The position numbers were made by a program, and so were the translations under genes. From positions 1 through 50,766 of the forward strand of contig MHBL01000129.1 of assembly GCA_001803235.1 (NCBI GenBank): 50,766 bases of DNA. The letters run 5' to 3'. Shown piece by piece: positions 1 to 8,209 of this stretch (its first letter is position 1; every line of letters begins with the position of its first letter). The DNA is from Lentisphaerae bacterium RIFOXYA12_64_32. GTDB lineage: Bacteria; Verrucomicrobiota; Lentisphaeria; Oligosphaerales; YB12-FULL-65-16. A model generated the notes under the pieces. The model searched no databases. It saw nothing but the letters and a program-made list of their open reading frames with translations, and was not told the origin of the DNA.

Positions 1-1
1 T

Positions 2-85
2 CAACGGCTTGGCGTCTCGCCTGGGAAGGTGCGGACCATTGCGCGCAATTGCGGGGTGACTTCTGGCGGACGAGCACTAGTGTAA
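2..85 (+). CDS. possible 3' end of an upstream gene (partial)
   Basis: An open frame enters from the window edge and ends at TAA 83-85. Its last 27 residues include VSPGKVRTIARNCGV, which reads like part of a helix-turn-helix or other small helical domain. There is too little sequence to name a family. The next gene starts 76 bases further on the same strand. Another frame also stays open here until 90, so the assignment is weak. Confidence 0.25.
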   Translation, partial: QRLGVSPGKVRTIARNCGVTSGGRALV

Positions 86-161
86 AATAAAGGCGCCTAC
101 CGCCTGGATCAACAGCGAGGCCCGCGCTACCTTTGCCGCCAGGAACAGGAGGCGCCGGCAT

Positions 162-311
162 ATGGGCTGCTTGAAAGGCAATTCCGAGAACAAGGCGAAA
201 CCGGGGCGATTCCTGTGCGCCAAATGCGGGGCGGTGTCCAAGAAGAAGAAACACCTCTGCAAGGCGGAGAAAATCAAGCCCCCCAAAGACGGCAGCAGCG
301 CGTCCCATTGA
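162..311 (+). CDS. small zinc-ribbon-like protein (49 aa)
   Basis: A 49-residue basic protein not recognised by name. It carries CAKC at residues 19-22 and HLC at 31-33, a Cys-x2-Cys...His-x-Cys arrangement suggestive of one small metal-binding knuckle, surrounded by lysines (KKKK just before the His). A strong ribosome binding site, AGGAGG at 147-152, lies 9 bases before ATG 162, which is the main reason to call it real. Small Cys-His basic proteins of this kind often bind nucleic acid, but that role is only inferred. It stands convergent to ahcY with about 100 bases between the two stops, so it is probably a monocistronic unit. Confidence 0.6.
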   Translation: MGCLKGNSENKAKPGRFLCAKCGAVSKKKKHLCKAEKIKPPKDGSSASH

Positions 312-417
312 GTCGGGCGTAGACGGTGACCGAACGTCATGCGGGCGGGCACCACGCCGCGCCCGCCTGACTTCCCCGTTCTGGAACGTCCCGCGCCCCC
401 GTCGGCGGCCTGGGATG

Positions 418-1827
418 TCAGTACCGGTAGTGGTCGGCCTTGAAGGGGCCCTTGACCGGGATACCCAGGTAGGCAGCCTGCTTCGGCGTCAGTTTCGTCA
501 GGCGCACACCCAGCTTGTCGAGATGCAGCCGGGCCACTTCCTCGTCCAGTTCCTTGGGCAGGCAGTACACGCCGACCTTGTATTCCTTCTGCCACAGGCT
601 GAGCTGCGCCAGAGTCTGGTTCGTGAAAGAGTTGCTCATCACGAAACTGGGATGGCCGGTGGCGCAACCGAGGTTGACCAGGCGCCCATCGGCCAAGAGG
701 ATGATGGAGTGCCCGTCCGGGAAGATGTACTTGTCGACCTGCGACTTGATCTGCACGTGTCGGATCTTGGGCCAGGCCTTGAGACTGGCAACGTCTATCT
801 CGGTGTCGAAATGGCCGATGTTGCAGACAATGGCCTGGTCCCGCATCTTCGCCATGTGCGCTGCGGTGATAACGCTGCAACATCCGGTGGTGGTGACGTA
901 GATCTCGGCTGTGGAGAGGAAGTCTTCGATACGTCCGACCGCGTAGCCTTCCATGGCCGCCTGCAGCGCGCAGATCGGATCGATCTCCGTGATGACGACG
1001 CGGGCACCGAGGCCGCGAAGCGACTGCGCGGACCCCTTGCCGACATCACCGTAGCCGCACACGACGCAGACCTTGCCGGCAACCATGACATCCGTGGCGC
1101 GTTTGATGCCGTCGACCAGGGACTCGCGGCAACCGTAGAGATTGTCGAACTTCGACTTGGTCACGGAGTCGTTGACGTTGATGGCCGGCACCAGCAACTT
1201 GCCCGCTTCCAGACGCTGATAGAGACGGTGCACGCCGGTCGTGGTTTCCTCTGACACGCCGTTCCATTCTTTCACGACCCGGTGCCACGTCCGCGGGTCC
1301 TTCTTGAGAACTTTCTTCAGCGCCGCCAAGAGGGTGGACTCGTCCTCGCTGTCGGCTTTTCGATTGAGGACCGACGCGTCCTTTTCCGCCTCGTAACCGA
1401 GGTGAATCATCAGGGTCGCATCACCGCCGTCATCGACCACAAGGTTGGGACCTTTCCCGCCCGGGAAAGCGAGCGCCTGCAGGGTGCACTCCCAGTACTC
1501 GTCAAGGGTCTCGCCTTTCCATGCAAACACCGGAATGCCGCGCGCGGCAATGGCGGCTGCCGCGTGATCCTGGGTCGAGTAGATGTTGCAGGAGGCCCAA
1601 CGCACGTCGGCCCCGAGTTCAGCCAGGGTCTCGATCAGCACGGCCGTCTGAATGGTCATGTGCAGGCTGCCGCTGATCCTGGCGCCCTTGAGCGGTTTCT
1701 GCGGTCCATACTTGGCCCTGACCGCCATGAGCCCAGGCATTTCCTTCTCGGCAATGTCGATTTCCTTGCGGCCGAAGTCCGCCTCGCCCATGTCACGAAC
1801 CCAATAGTTCTTCGTCTTCTTAACCAT
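418..1827 (-). CDS. ahcY: adenosylhomocysteinase
   Basis: Cytosolic NAD-dependent S-adenosylhomocysteine hydrolase (469 aa), splitting SAH into homocysteine and adenosine and so relieving product inhibition of methyltransferases. Family hallmarks are clear: the substrate-domain segment [13 protein letters not shown] near 56-68, DDGGD at 132-136, [13 protein letters not shown] near 217-229, the NAD-binding GYGDVGKG at 258-265, and the C-terminal KADHYRY tail that reaches into the partner subunit's NAD site. The length is normal for the bacterial form. The ATG at 1827 follows a purine-rich AAGGTGAT. It is the last gene of a metK, adenosine kinase, ahcY series read on the minus strand, with 74 bases between it and the kinase, so the three probably make and recycle SAM together. 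Confidence 0.97.
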   Translation of the reverse strand: MVKKTKNYWVRDMGEADFGRKEIDIAEKEMPGLMAVRAKYGPQKPLKGARISGSLHMTIQTAVLIETLAELGADVRWASCNIYSTQDHAAAAIAARGIPVFAWKGETLDEYWECTLQALAFPGGKGPNLVVDDGGDATLMIHLGYEAEKDASVLNRKADSEDESTLLAALKKVLKKDPRTWHRVVKEWNGVSEETTTGVHRLYQRLEAGKLLVPAINVNDSVTKSKFDNLYGCRESLVDGIKRATDVMVAGKVCVVCGYGDVGKGSAQSLRGLGARVVITEIDPICALQAAMEGYAVGRIEDFLSTAEIYVTTTGCCSVITAAHMAKMRDQAIVCNIGHFDTEIDVASLKAWPKIRHVQIKSQVDKYIFPDGHSIILLADGRLVNLGCATGHPSFVMSNSFTNQTLAQLSLWQKEYKVGVYCLPKELDEEVARLHLDKLGVRLTKLTPKQAAYLGIPVKGPFKADHYRY

Positions 1828-1901
1828 AAATCATCACCTTCTGCCGGCCTGGTCGACCAGCCATGCACGTTGCCATACCGCGGCGCGACGGCCGGAATGC
1901 C

Positions 1902-2885
1902 TCACGCGACACCGAGTTCGCGTCGAACCCCGGGCCACTTCGCATCGGGAATACCGGCCCCCACCTGTTCGACCACGGCGGCGGCCAGAATCGAGCCCAG
2001 TCGCCCCGCGTCGGGGAGTGACTTGCCGTTCAGAGACCCGTACAGGAAGCCGGCGGCCCAGTAGTCGCCAGCGCCCGTTGTGTCGATCGCCTGTGCCCTC
2101 TTTGCCGTGACCCGGACCACATCGTTACCACGACGCAGGAGCGAACCCTGCGCCCCCAGCTTGACCGCGGCAACCGGACAGAATCCGCCCAACCGCGACA
2201 GCGCCTCGCCCTCGTCCGTCGTCTGTGCAAACGCACAGGCTTCCTCACGGTTGGCAAACACGATGTCGGCGTAGTCGCGCAGGATGCCCGGCAAGACGGC
2301 AAGATGAGCCTTCACCACTTCCGGCGAGGCCAGGTCGATACTGATCGTGCAGTTCGCGGCCTTCGCGGTCTTCAGCAGGTGCAGCATGAGTTCCACGCTG
2401 AACAGCAGGTAACCTTCGATGTGCGCGTGCGTGCACCCGGCGAAATCCTCAGCCGTGATATCGGCCGGACTCAGGGTCCCGGCCGCGCCGAGCAACGTCC
2501 GCAGAGTGCGTTGCGTGTCGGGCGTGACCAGGCTGAGGCAGGAACCGGTGGGTTCGGTGGGATGCACCTTGAAGCTGGATGTCTCGACCCGGGCCGACTC
2601 CACCGCCTGGCGGTAGAACGCGCCGTTGTTGTCGTCCCCCACCTTAGTCAGCAACCTGCTGGGCAGGCCGAGCTGAGCCAAAGCCGTAGCCGTGTTGGCT
2701 GCCGAACCGCCCGGCGCCAGAGTCGGTCTCTGGCGCATGCGGCCAAGCAATTCCGCCATCGTGGGGTAATCGACCAGTTCCATGCCACCCTTGGCGCCTG
2801 GCACGGACTGAACGAACCGGTCCGAGACAAAGGCAAGCATGTCAAGCAGCGCCGAACCGACGGCAATGACGCGGGGAGTGGTCAC
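1902..2885 (-). CDS. PfkB-family kinase, probable adenosine kinase
   Basis: A 327-aa ribokinase-fold sugar/nucleoside kinase. PfkB signatures are present: GGSAANTATAL at 59-69 (sugar-binding edge) and DTTGAGD at 268-274, where Asp274 is the expected catalytic base and the GAG forms the anion hole. The N-terminal arrangement (VGSALLDML, then a long insert before GGSAAN) fits the adenosine kinase branch rather than ribokinase or fructokinase. The start is GTG at 2885, only six bases after the metK stop, with the ribosome binding site inside the end of metK, implying translational coupling. Lying between metK and ahcY, it would phosphorylate the adenosine released by AhcY to AMP. The substrate is inferred from context and fold; another nucleoside or sugar is possible. 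Confidence 0.88.
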   Translation of the reverse strand: MTTPRVIAVGSALLDMLAFVSDRFVQSVPGAKGGMELVDYPTMAELLGRMRQRPTLAPGGSAANTATALAQLGLPSRLLTKVGDDNNGAFYRQAVESARVETSSFKVHPTEPTGSCLSLVTPDTQRTLRTLLGAAGTLSPADITAEDFAGCTHAHIEGYLLFSVELMLHLLKTAKAANCTISIDLASPEVVKAHLAVLPGILRDYADIVFANREEACAFAQTTDEGEALSRLGGFCPVAAVKLGAQGSLLRRGNDVVRVTAKRAQAIDTTGAGDYWAAGFLYGSLNGKSLPDAGRLGSILAAAVVEQVGAGIPDAKWPGVRRELGVA

Positions 2886-2891
2886 GAGGGC

Positions 2892-4091
2892 CTATCCCTT
2901 CAGCTTCGCTTCTTTGCGCAGGGCGGTAACCTTGTCGGTCTTTTCCCACGGGAAATCGGCGCGCCCAAAGTGTCCATACGCCGCGGTGTTCCGGTAACTC
3001 CAGCCGTTCCGACTGGGGGACCGAAGCCCGAGATAGTCAATGATGGCAGCAGGCCGAAGGTCGAAGAGTCCTGAGTTCTGGATGATCGACTGCAAGCGCT
3101 CCTCGGGAATCTTGGCGGTGCCGAACGTGTCCACATTCAGGCTCAGGGGTTTGGCGACGCCAATGGCATACGCCACTTGAACTTCGCACTTCCTGGCCAG
3201 ACCGGCGGCCACAATGTTCTTCGCCAGATAGCGGCACATATAAGCTGCGGAACGATCCACTTTGGACGGGTCCTTCCCGGAGAACGCGCCGCCGCCATGC
3301 GTTCCGACCCCACCATACGTGTCAACGATAATCTTGCGCCCCGTGAGACCTGTGTCACCGTGCGGGCCGCCGATGACAAACCTTCCCGTGGGGTTGATGT
3401 AGTAAACCACGTCCTTGTTCAGAAGTCGTGCCGGAACGACCTCATGCACCACGTCCACCACCAATTTCCGAAGCTGGCGCTCCTTCATCTCCGGATCGTG
3501 CTGATGCGAGACCACCACGGTGTTAAGGCGGACCGGCTGACCTTCCTCGAAACGGATGGAAACCTGGCTCTTGGCGTCCGGGCGCAGGAACCAGTACGTC
3601 TTGGGGTCGCGATGCCGCAACTCCGCCAACCGCTGAACGATCTTGTGAGCGTAAAGAATGGGCGCCGGCATCAATTCGCGGGTGGAATCGCAGGCGTAAC
3701 CAAACATCATGCCTTGGTCCCCTGCCCCCTGTTCCTTGTTGATTTCCGCATCGGGGGTCACGCCCTGCGAGATGTCGGGGGACTGGCCGTGCAGACACAC
3801 GAAGACTTTGCAGGTGTCCGCCGAGAAGCCAATGTCCGCCGAGGTGTAGCCGATGTCGCGAACCACACCCCTGGCGATCTGTTCATAGTTAAGGTTCGCC
3901 CGGGTCGTGATCTCACCGGACATGACGATCAAGTCGGTCGTCGCCAGACACTCGCAGGCCACGCGGCTGCTGGGGTCTTGGGCCAGGCATGCGTCCAGAA
4001 CTGCATCGGAGATCTGGTCGCAGACTTTGTCAGGATGACCTTCGGCCACGGACTCGGAGGTGAAAACGTGCGGCGTCTTAATCTTGCTCAT
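2892..4091 (-). CDS. metK: S-adenosylmethionine synthetase
   Basis: Methionine adenosyltransferase (399 aa, normal length), making SAM from methionine and ATP. Diagnostic segments are [14 protein letters not shown] at 13-26 (catalytic His and magnesium-binding Asp), [12 protein letters not shown] at 122-133, and the glycine-rich phosphate loop [16 protein letters not shown] at 266-281. AAGGAG lies 10 bases before the ATG. It is the first gene of a three-gene SAM-cycle operon. A plausible promoter (TTGCGA and TACATT, 16 bases apart) lies 70 to 100 bases upstream; no SAM or SAH riboswitch could be recognised in the leader by eye. Confidence 0.98.
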   Translation of the reverse strand: MSKIKTPHVFTSESVAEGHPDKVCDQISDAVLDACLAQDPSSRVACECLATTDLIVMSGEITTRANLNYEQIARGVVRDIGYTSADIGFSADTCKVFVCLHGQSPDISQGVTPDAEINKEQGAGDQGMMFGYACDSTRELMPAPILYAHKIVQRLAELRHRDPKTYWFLRPDAKSQVSIRFEEGQPVRLNTVVVSHQHDPEMKERQLRKLVVDVVHEVVPARLLNKDVVYYINPTGRFVIGGPHGDTGLTGRKIIVDTYGGVGTHGGGAFSGKDPSKVDRSAAYMCRYLAKNIVAAGLARKCEVQVAYAIGVAKPLSLNVDTFGTAKIPEERLQSIIQNSGLFDLRPAAIIDYLGLRSPSRNGWSYRNTAAYGHFGRADFPWEKTDKVTALRKEAKLKG

Positions 4092-4413
4092 GTATCCGTT
4101 GCTCCTTGTGCATCGGCTCTCCCGGACCGGAAGAATCCAAAGATGGCAATTGCGAACCCCGCTAATGTACGGCGGTTTCCGGCGGTCGCAACACCGATCG
4201 GGCGTTGCGCCGCAATACGCCCCAGATCAGGAACGCCGGCCAAGGAACTGGCCGGGTCACTGGCGTGGGACGGTTCGGGCGGTGGTGCGGGGAGTCCCCT
4301 CCCCGCGGGTTCTGAAGATCGCACCAGCCATGGCACTGTCGACGGACGCATTGCGGTGCGGCGCAGTGCCCAGGGCGGCAAGGCAAAGATGCTCGGGATG
4401 GCAGGTCCGCACT
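4092..4413. other. intergenic region between the FHA gene and metK
   Basis: These 322 bases hold no supported gene. Besides the candidate metK promoter there is a compact hairpin near 4291-4309 (CGGGGAG paired with CTCCCCG around a short loop), a possible terminator for the upstream FHA gene read on the minus strand, although no T-run follows it. Confidence 0.5.
4164..4191 (-). promoter_or_regulatory. candidate sigma70-type promoter of the metK operon
   Basis: On the minus strand TTGCGA (4186-4191) and TACATT (4164-4169) are separated by 16 bases, matching four of six positions at each consensus hexamer, about 70 bases before the metK ATG. Found by eye in a GC-rich region, so chance occurrence cannot be excluded. 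Confidence 0.3.
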
Positions 4414-5544
4414 TCATCCATAGACGAGACGGTATTCCAGCGGCTTGAGCGCACCGCTGCTGCGCTGGCAACCGAGGCAGATGGAACCCGAGGCCGGCAG
4501 CTTGAACTCATCGTTGTGCACCAGCACTTCCTGATTTTCCTTCGAGTCGTAGACCAAGGTTCCGTTCCAACTGTGGTCGATGAGGTAAAACTCGCCAGCG
4601 CGATACTCGATCTGAGCGTGCTTTCGCGACGCGGAATCGACGGCAAAGACGATGTCGTTGTCGTCGCTGCGCCCCATCGTCGCCGAGGGGCGCTCCTTGC
4701 CGACGAGGGTCGTGTTGCCCTGGCTGTCGACAACGCACAACTTGACAGGCTGCGTAGCAGACGCCGGCCGCAGCTCGACCTTCTTCGGCGTCAACGGCAC
4801 GCTGCCCGGTTTCTTATCCGCCGCTGGAACAAGGGGAACCTTTGCAGCAGCAGCCTTGCGGAGCAAGACGCCGCCCTGCTTTGGAACCAGCCGCTGCACT
4901 GGAATGGTGGGGACAGCGCCACTCTTGTGCGTCAACTCTTTGTGCCGCTCCTTGGCAGCTTCCTTGGCAGCTTCCTTGGCAGCTTCCTTGGCCGAGGCGA
5001 CCTTGGCGGCAGGGCCCTCGTCGCGCCAACGGACCTCATACACCTCAATCGTAGGGCCGAGGCGGATATGCATTTCCTCGTCCTTCTGGATGCGGGTCAA
5101 CCGCTGACGCACACCCGGCGACGCGGTGTCGTTGACGGTCTGGGAGGCGATGATCTGCCGGGGCTTGGCGAGCAGAGCCATTCTGGCCGCCATCATAAGG
5201 GTCTCCCCCGCATAGGCGCCCTGCTGCACCACCACATCTCCAACATTCAGACCGATGCGCAGTTCAGGCGGAGCCACGAAAGTCGACTTCAGCCGTGCCA
5301 TGGTCTCCTGCTGCAGGAGGCACGCGGCCGTGATGGCCTGGTCGGCGGCAGGGAAGGCACACCGGACGGTGCTGCCCACCGAGGTGATGAGGTTGGCGTT
5401 CTCCTGCGCGAGCAGTTCGGTGGTCCTCGAAATCCAATACTCGATCACGTCGTGGGCACTCTTGTCCCCCTCGGCGTCCTGCCCTGAGGCACGGGACAGG
5501 TCCGCAAAGAGAACCGCCACAACATGTTTTCTCGTTTCAGACAT
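4414..5544 (-). CDS. degenerate class III cyclase domain fused to an FHA domain
   Basis: A 376-aa cytosolic protein. Residues 6-165 resemble a class III adenylate/guanylate cyclase homology domain: VAVLFADLSR keeps the first metal Asp (D15), but the second metal Asp expected in the GDG-type loop is replaced (VGSTVRCAF, S58) and the Asn of the usual N-x3-R pair is missing (LMMAARM, with R121 kept). Catalysis is therefore unlikely. Next comes a helical linker with three KEAA-type repeats (186-199), encoded by a 12-bp tandem repeat at 4951-4991, then a Pro/Lys-rich stretch. The end, about 268-355, is an FHA domain with GRS (291-293), DNDI (295-298), SRKHA (306-310) and the late NGTL turn, expected to bind phosphothreonine. 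ATG 5544 was chosen over longer options because GGGAG lies 6 bases upstream and the cyclase fold begins directly after it. Likely a phospho-dependent scaffold; partners unknown. Confidence 0.85.
   Translation of the reverse strand: MSETRKHVVAVLFADLSRASGQDAEGDKSAHDVIEYWISRTTELLAQENANLITSVGSTVRCAFPAADQAITAACLLQQETMARLKSTFVAPPELRIGLNVGDVVVQQGAYAGETLMMAARMALLAKPRQIIASQTVNDTASPGVRQRLTRIQKDEEMHIRLGPTIEVYEVRWRDEGPAAKVASAKEAAKEAAKEAAKERHKELTHKSGAVPTIPVQRLVPKQGGVLLRKAAAAKVPLVPAADKKPGSVPLTPKKVELRPASATQPVKLCVVDSQGNTTLVGKERPSATMGRSDDNDIVFAVDSASRKHAQIEYRAGEFYLIDHSWNGTLVYDSKENQEVLVHNDEFKLPASGSICLGCQRSSGALKPLEYRLVYG
4951..4991. repeat. 12-bp tandem repeat encoding an EAAK helical linker
   Basis: Three consecutive copies of CTTGGCAGCTTC plus a partial fourth, inside the FHA gene. 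On the coding strand they specify repeated KEAA units, a rigid alpha-helical spacer between the cyclase-like and FHA domains. In-frame copy-number change would alter linker length without breaking the gene. Confidence 0.85.
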
Positions 5545-5964
5545 GCGCAACTCCCGGAAATCTCTCCCCCCACCCCGCTCTGCGGGGGGGGGGCTCGACA
5601 CACGATCCAAGAGGAGAAGGGCAATCCCGTCCGATCGCCGACAACCCCCTTTCGCCATGCTGCACCGCGTGAGGGGTGATACTCCCTGTGCGCGCATGCC
5701 GCAAGGCACAAACAGCACCAAACCATATCCCGATTTTCGCCATGTGCAAAGGAGGGCGAACGGCAATGGTTCAGTGAAGCGGGCGTCGTACGCCACACAC
5801 GTGTGGCAGGTGCCCCTCGTTTCTCGCGCGCGCGAGACGAGTATACATTAACGCCACTTGGACCGGCTCCCGCGTCACTCACGGGCCATTCCACGCCACC
5901 GCCGAACACACCCCCCGGACGACTTGCACGGGGCGTGCAGGTACGCACGCCGGCCCCCTGCAGT
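5545..5964. other. intergenic region upstream of the FHA gene
   Basis: No gene is supported in these 420 bases between two minus-strand genes. It contains a small GC hairpin (5573-5587) merging into a run of ten G (5584-5593) close to the FHA gene start, and a TGCACG/CGTGCA hairpin at 5925-5939 just beyond the stop of the sensor gene, a possible terminator lacking a T-run. Confidence 0.5.
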
Positions 5965-7632
5965 TCAACCCTGAGGAGACTCATCCTCATCAGGGACGGG
6001 CCACGTCTTGGCCGCGGGACTGTTGGCCATTCGAGTTCGCCACGTGCGCATGGAGTTGGGACCCGTCACGCGTCCATCTTCGTTCAGCGTGACCCCGGGT
6101 TCCTCGACGAGCCGGCCAGCGGTTTCCGACGCGGCGTCCACCGGGTGGCGGGCGGTCACGTCCAGCAGCAAGCTCTGGTAATGGGTGATCCGGCCCTCGG
6201 CATCTCGCCTGGCCACCACGTGGCTCTCGATCCAACGCGGGGCACCGTTCTTCATCAGGATTCGGTACTCTTGGACAAACCGGTCCTGGCCGACCTTTGC
6301 GTAATCGATCAGTTCGGAAGCGGCGCGAGTCCGGTCCGCTGGGTGGACAATGTCCAGAAACCGCCGCCGTCCCTCAAGGAACTCCTCGGCGCCATACCCA
6401 AATTGGTGGATATTGTGGGACACGAACTCGATGGGCCAGTCAATGTCGTTCTGGAGCAGAATACACACAGCCGGACTGTAATCGATGATGTGTTCCAGGG
6501 TTTCGTGGGCTTCGTAGGCTTCGCGCAATGCGTTCTCCGTCAGCTTCCTGGACTCGAGTTCACGCTTCTGTGCGGCCATGGCGCTGGTGAGCCTGAGATT
6601 GAGGTGGTGCACGTAACCCGCCCCGAGAAGAATCCCGGCGAGAAGGACGACGGCCGCATACAGATACGGCGTGATCCGGCGCAGAACGCGCCGGGTCGAC
6701 ACTTTGGCCAACTCGGACGTCTGCCCCACGTTCAGTTCCTCCAGGCAGTCTCTGACGCCGGTGTAGAGCAGCGGGTAAGTCCAGCCGCTGCTGTGTGCCG
6801 CCCGAGCGACCTCCCCGTCTGGCGGCAAGCGCAGTAGAGCGGCGAGAACCTGCTCGGCCAGCGAACTGGAGATGTGGCGGAGCTTGCAGATGGGCCATTC
6901 GGGGTACGGGCGTGTCGAGTGCCGAGCGGGGAGATCAACCAGATCCTGCGGTGCGTACGCGAACTCAAGGAAACGGAATGCGTCCTTCGAAACGGCCTGA
7001 CCGGCGGTGGTCATGCGCTCAAACGTGTCGGCGCGGACCGTCCCCGCGTCTGCAAGTCGGTCACGAACACCATACACGACCGCCTCGGGGTAGCCGACGA
7101 AACGCAGTTCCTTGAGGTCGCGGTAGGGATCCATGCCGCGCTCCTTGAATTCACGCCACGGCACGTACCAGCCTTCGAACGAGTGCTCATTGGTGGCCAG
7201 CAAACGTTTGCCGGCAAGGTCGCGAAGGGTGGTGATGTCGTTGCGGTCGGCGCGGAAGAAGACCACGGCCCCACAGGTTGCCCGCTGCCGGCCCTCGCTC
7301 GGGCGTTTCAGGGTGGCAATCCGCAGCGCATTGCAGCGTTGCTCGAGTTCGACGTACAAACCAGGGTCGCAGATGACGAAGTCCACGCGGCCGTACTCCG
7401 CGGCAGGTACGACATCGGGATAGTCCAGAGGGCTGATGGAGAACGCATAGCCTGGGATCTTCTCGGTCAGGTAGGCGGCGGTCGGGCCCCACTCCGACTG
7501 GCATCGTTCCTTGGTGTACTCGCTCAGAACACCGATTCGCACGGGCGCGAGCCGCCCCGAGACGGATTCGGATGCGCCCAAGGCAGCGAGCGGCAGCAGG
7601 AACAACGCTGCAACACGCCACATGGAGATCAT
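5965..7632 (-). CDS. PhnD-like periplasmic sensor with membrane anchor and PAS domain
   Basis: A 555-aa membrane protein. A signal peptide (about 1-20, MWRVAALFLLPLAALGAS) leads into a PhnD/phosphonate-binding-protein-like solute-binding domain (30-300): RIGVLSEYTKE, then AAEYGRVDFVICDPGLYVE, and LRDLAGKRLLATNEHSFEGW, all typical of that fold. One transmembrane helix follows (about 321-343), then a short coiled stretch and a PAS/PAC domain (379-495, ending in LLLDVTARH). Such sensors normally continue into a histidine kinase or GGDEF domain, but this one stops after a disordered tail of about 60 residues. Either it passes the signal through protein contacts or it is a truncated receptor. ATG 7632 (or 7623) was chosen because the signal peptide starts there; the ribosome binding site is weak. 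Confidence 0.82.
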   Translation of the reverse strand: MISMWRVAALFLLPLAALGASESVSGRLAPVRIGVLSEYTKERCQSEWGPTAAYLTEKIPGYAFSISPLDYPDVVPAAEYGRVDFVICDPGLYVELEQRCNALRIATLKRPSEGRQRATCGAVVFFRADRNDITTLRDLAGKRLLATNEHSFEGWYVPWREFKERGMDPYRDLKELRFVGYPEAVVYGVRDRLADAGTVRADTFERMTTAGQAVSKDAFRFLEFAYAPQDLVDLPARHSTRPYPEWPICKLRHISSSLAEQVLAALLRLPPDGEVARAAHSSGWTYPLLYTGVRDCLEELNVGQTSELAKVSTRRVLRRITPYLYAAVVLLAGILLGAGYVHHLNLRLTSAMAAQKRELESRKLTENALREAYEAHETLEHIIDYSPAVCILLQNDIDWPIEFVSHNIHQFGYGAEEFLEGRRRFLDIVHPADRTRAASELIDYAKVGQDRFVQEYRILMKNGAPRWIESHVVARRDAEGRITHYQSLLLDVTARHPVDAASETAGRLVEEPGVTLNEDGRVTGPNSMRTWRTRMANSPAAKTWPVPDEDESPQG

Positions 7633-7849
7633 GAACCCAAGCTTCTTCAAGGTCGCCGTTCCCCGATGAAGACCGTCCTGCCGCCCGGTCGGGCAGCAGG
7701 ACCATTGGCAGCGCGGCGGCAGAAGTCCCAATCCGAACCTCTTGTTGCCACGCCCCGAGTCAGCCAAGGAAAGATACCGTTCCCGGCCTGTTGTGTCCAG
7801 TTCAGGGGAAGCGGCCGGTAATGCGTCGGCAAAGGGCGGAGCATAGACC

Positions 7850-7870
7850 CCTGCCACCTTGCGTGGCAGG
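7850..7870. repeat. 8-bp-arm hairpin with CTTGC loop
   Basis: CCTGCCAC (7850-7857) pairs perfectly with GTGGCAGG (7863-7870) around CTTGC. A closely similar hairpin with the same loop occurs at 43559-43577, after the arn operon. Confidence 0.75.
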
Positions 7871-7907
7871 TGAACAGGTTCATTTTGGTTACTACGCCGC
7901 ACCGTGT

Positions 7908-7966
7908 CCCCTCTCTTCCCTTTCCCCCGTCCGCCGCCGGCGGACGGGGGAAAGGGAAGAGAGGGG
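7908..7966. repeat. 59-bp near-perfect palindrome
   Basis: Left arm 7908-7936 and right arm 7938-7966 are exact reverse complements over 29 bases with one unpaired base between. One side of each arm is nearly pure pyrimidine or purine. No T-run follows, so this is much longer than a normal intrinsic terminator. Confidence 0.9.
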
Positions 7967-8002
7967 GGTGGCGCCTACGTTTGGCGGGCGAACCCGTTTC
8001 AC

Positions 8003-8149
8003 CCGTGGCACGAGGCCACGGAAGGGCTCACGCATGGGCCAGCACGCCGTCGTTCCACCCGCGACGGACGCATTACGAGGCCGTTGCGTGTGGCGCAACG
8101 GAAGGGCCCGCGGCCTGACATGGGACAGACGCCGGTTTCGGCCGATGGC
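8003..8149. repeat. two related hairpin-plus-tail units in tandem
   Basis: Hairpins 8003-8021 (CCGTGGC paired with GCCACGG) and 8081-8101 (CCGTTGCG paired with CGCAACGG) differ in stem sequence, yet each runs into GAAGGGC followed within about 20 bases by ATGGG, one base, then CAG. This suggests a duplicated unit of about 78 bp whose stems changed with pairing preserved. Confidence 0.5.
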
Positions 8150-8162
8150 GTCGCGGCAAGCC

Positions 8163-8196
8163 CCCCCTCGTCCAAGGCGGACGCCTTGACGAGGGG
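8163..8196 (-). terminator. hairpin after the MDR dehydrogenase gene
   Basis: CCCCCTCGTC and AAGGC (8163-8178, one bulge) pair with the segment at 8183-8196, about a dozen bases beyond the dehydrogenase stop on the minus strand. The position fits transcription termination, though the usual T-run is absent. Confidence 0.45.
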
Positions 8197-8209
8197 GTGT
8201 TGGCGCAGA

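Larger units (their letters stand above)
7633..8209. other. hairpin-rich non-coding region
   Basis: These 577 bases between two minus-strand genes carry no convincing gene but at least six strong inverted repeats: 7675-7702 (two-tier stem), 7850-7870 (8-bp arms, loop CTTGC), 7908-7966 (29-bp perfect arms), 8003-8021 (7-bp arms, loop ACGAG), 8081-8101 (8-bp arms) and 8163-8196. The first lies in the leader of the sensor gene, the last just beyond the dehydrogenase stop. Confidence 0.75.

Noticed and set aside
4092..4190. SAM or SAH riboswitch before metK
   Set aside because: No conserved core of the common SAM or SAH riboswitch classes was recognised by eye. A covariance-model scan would settle it.
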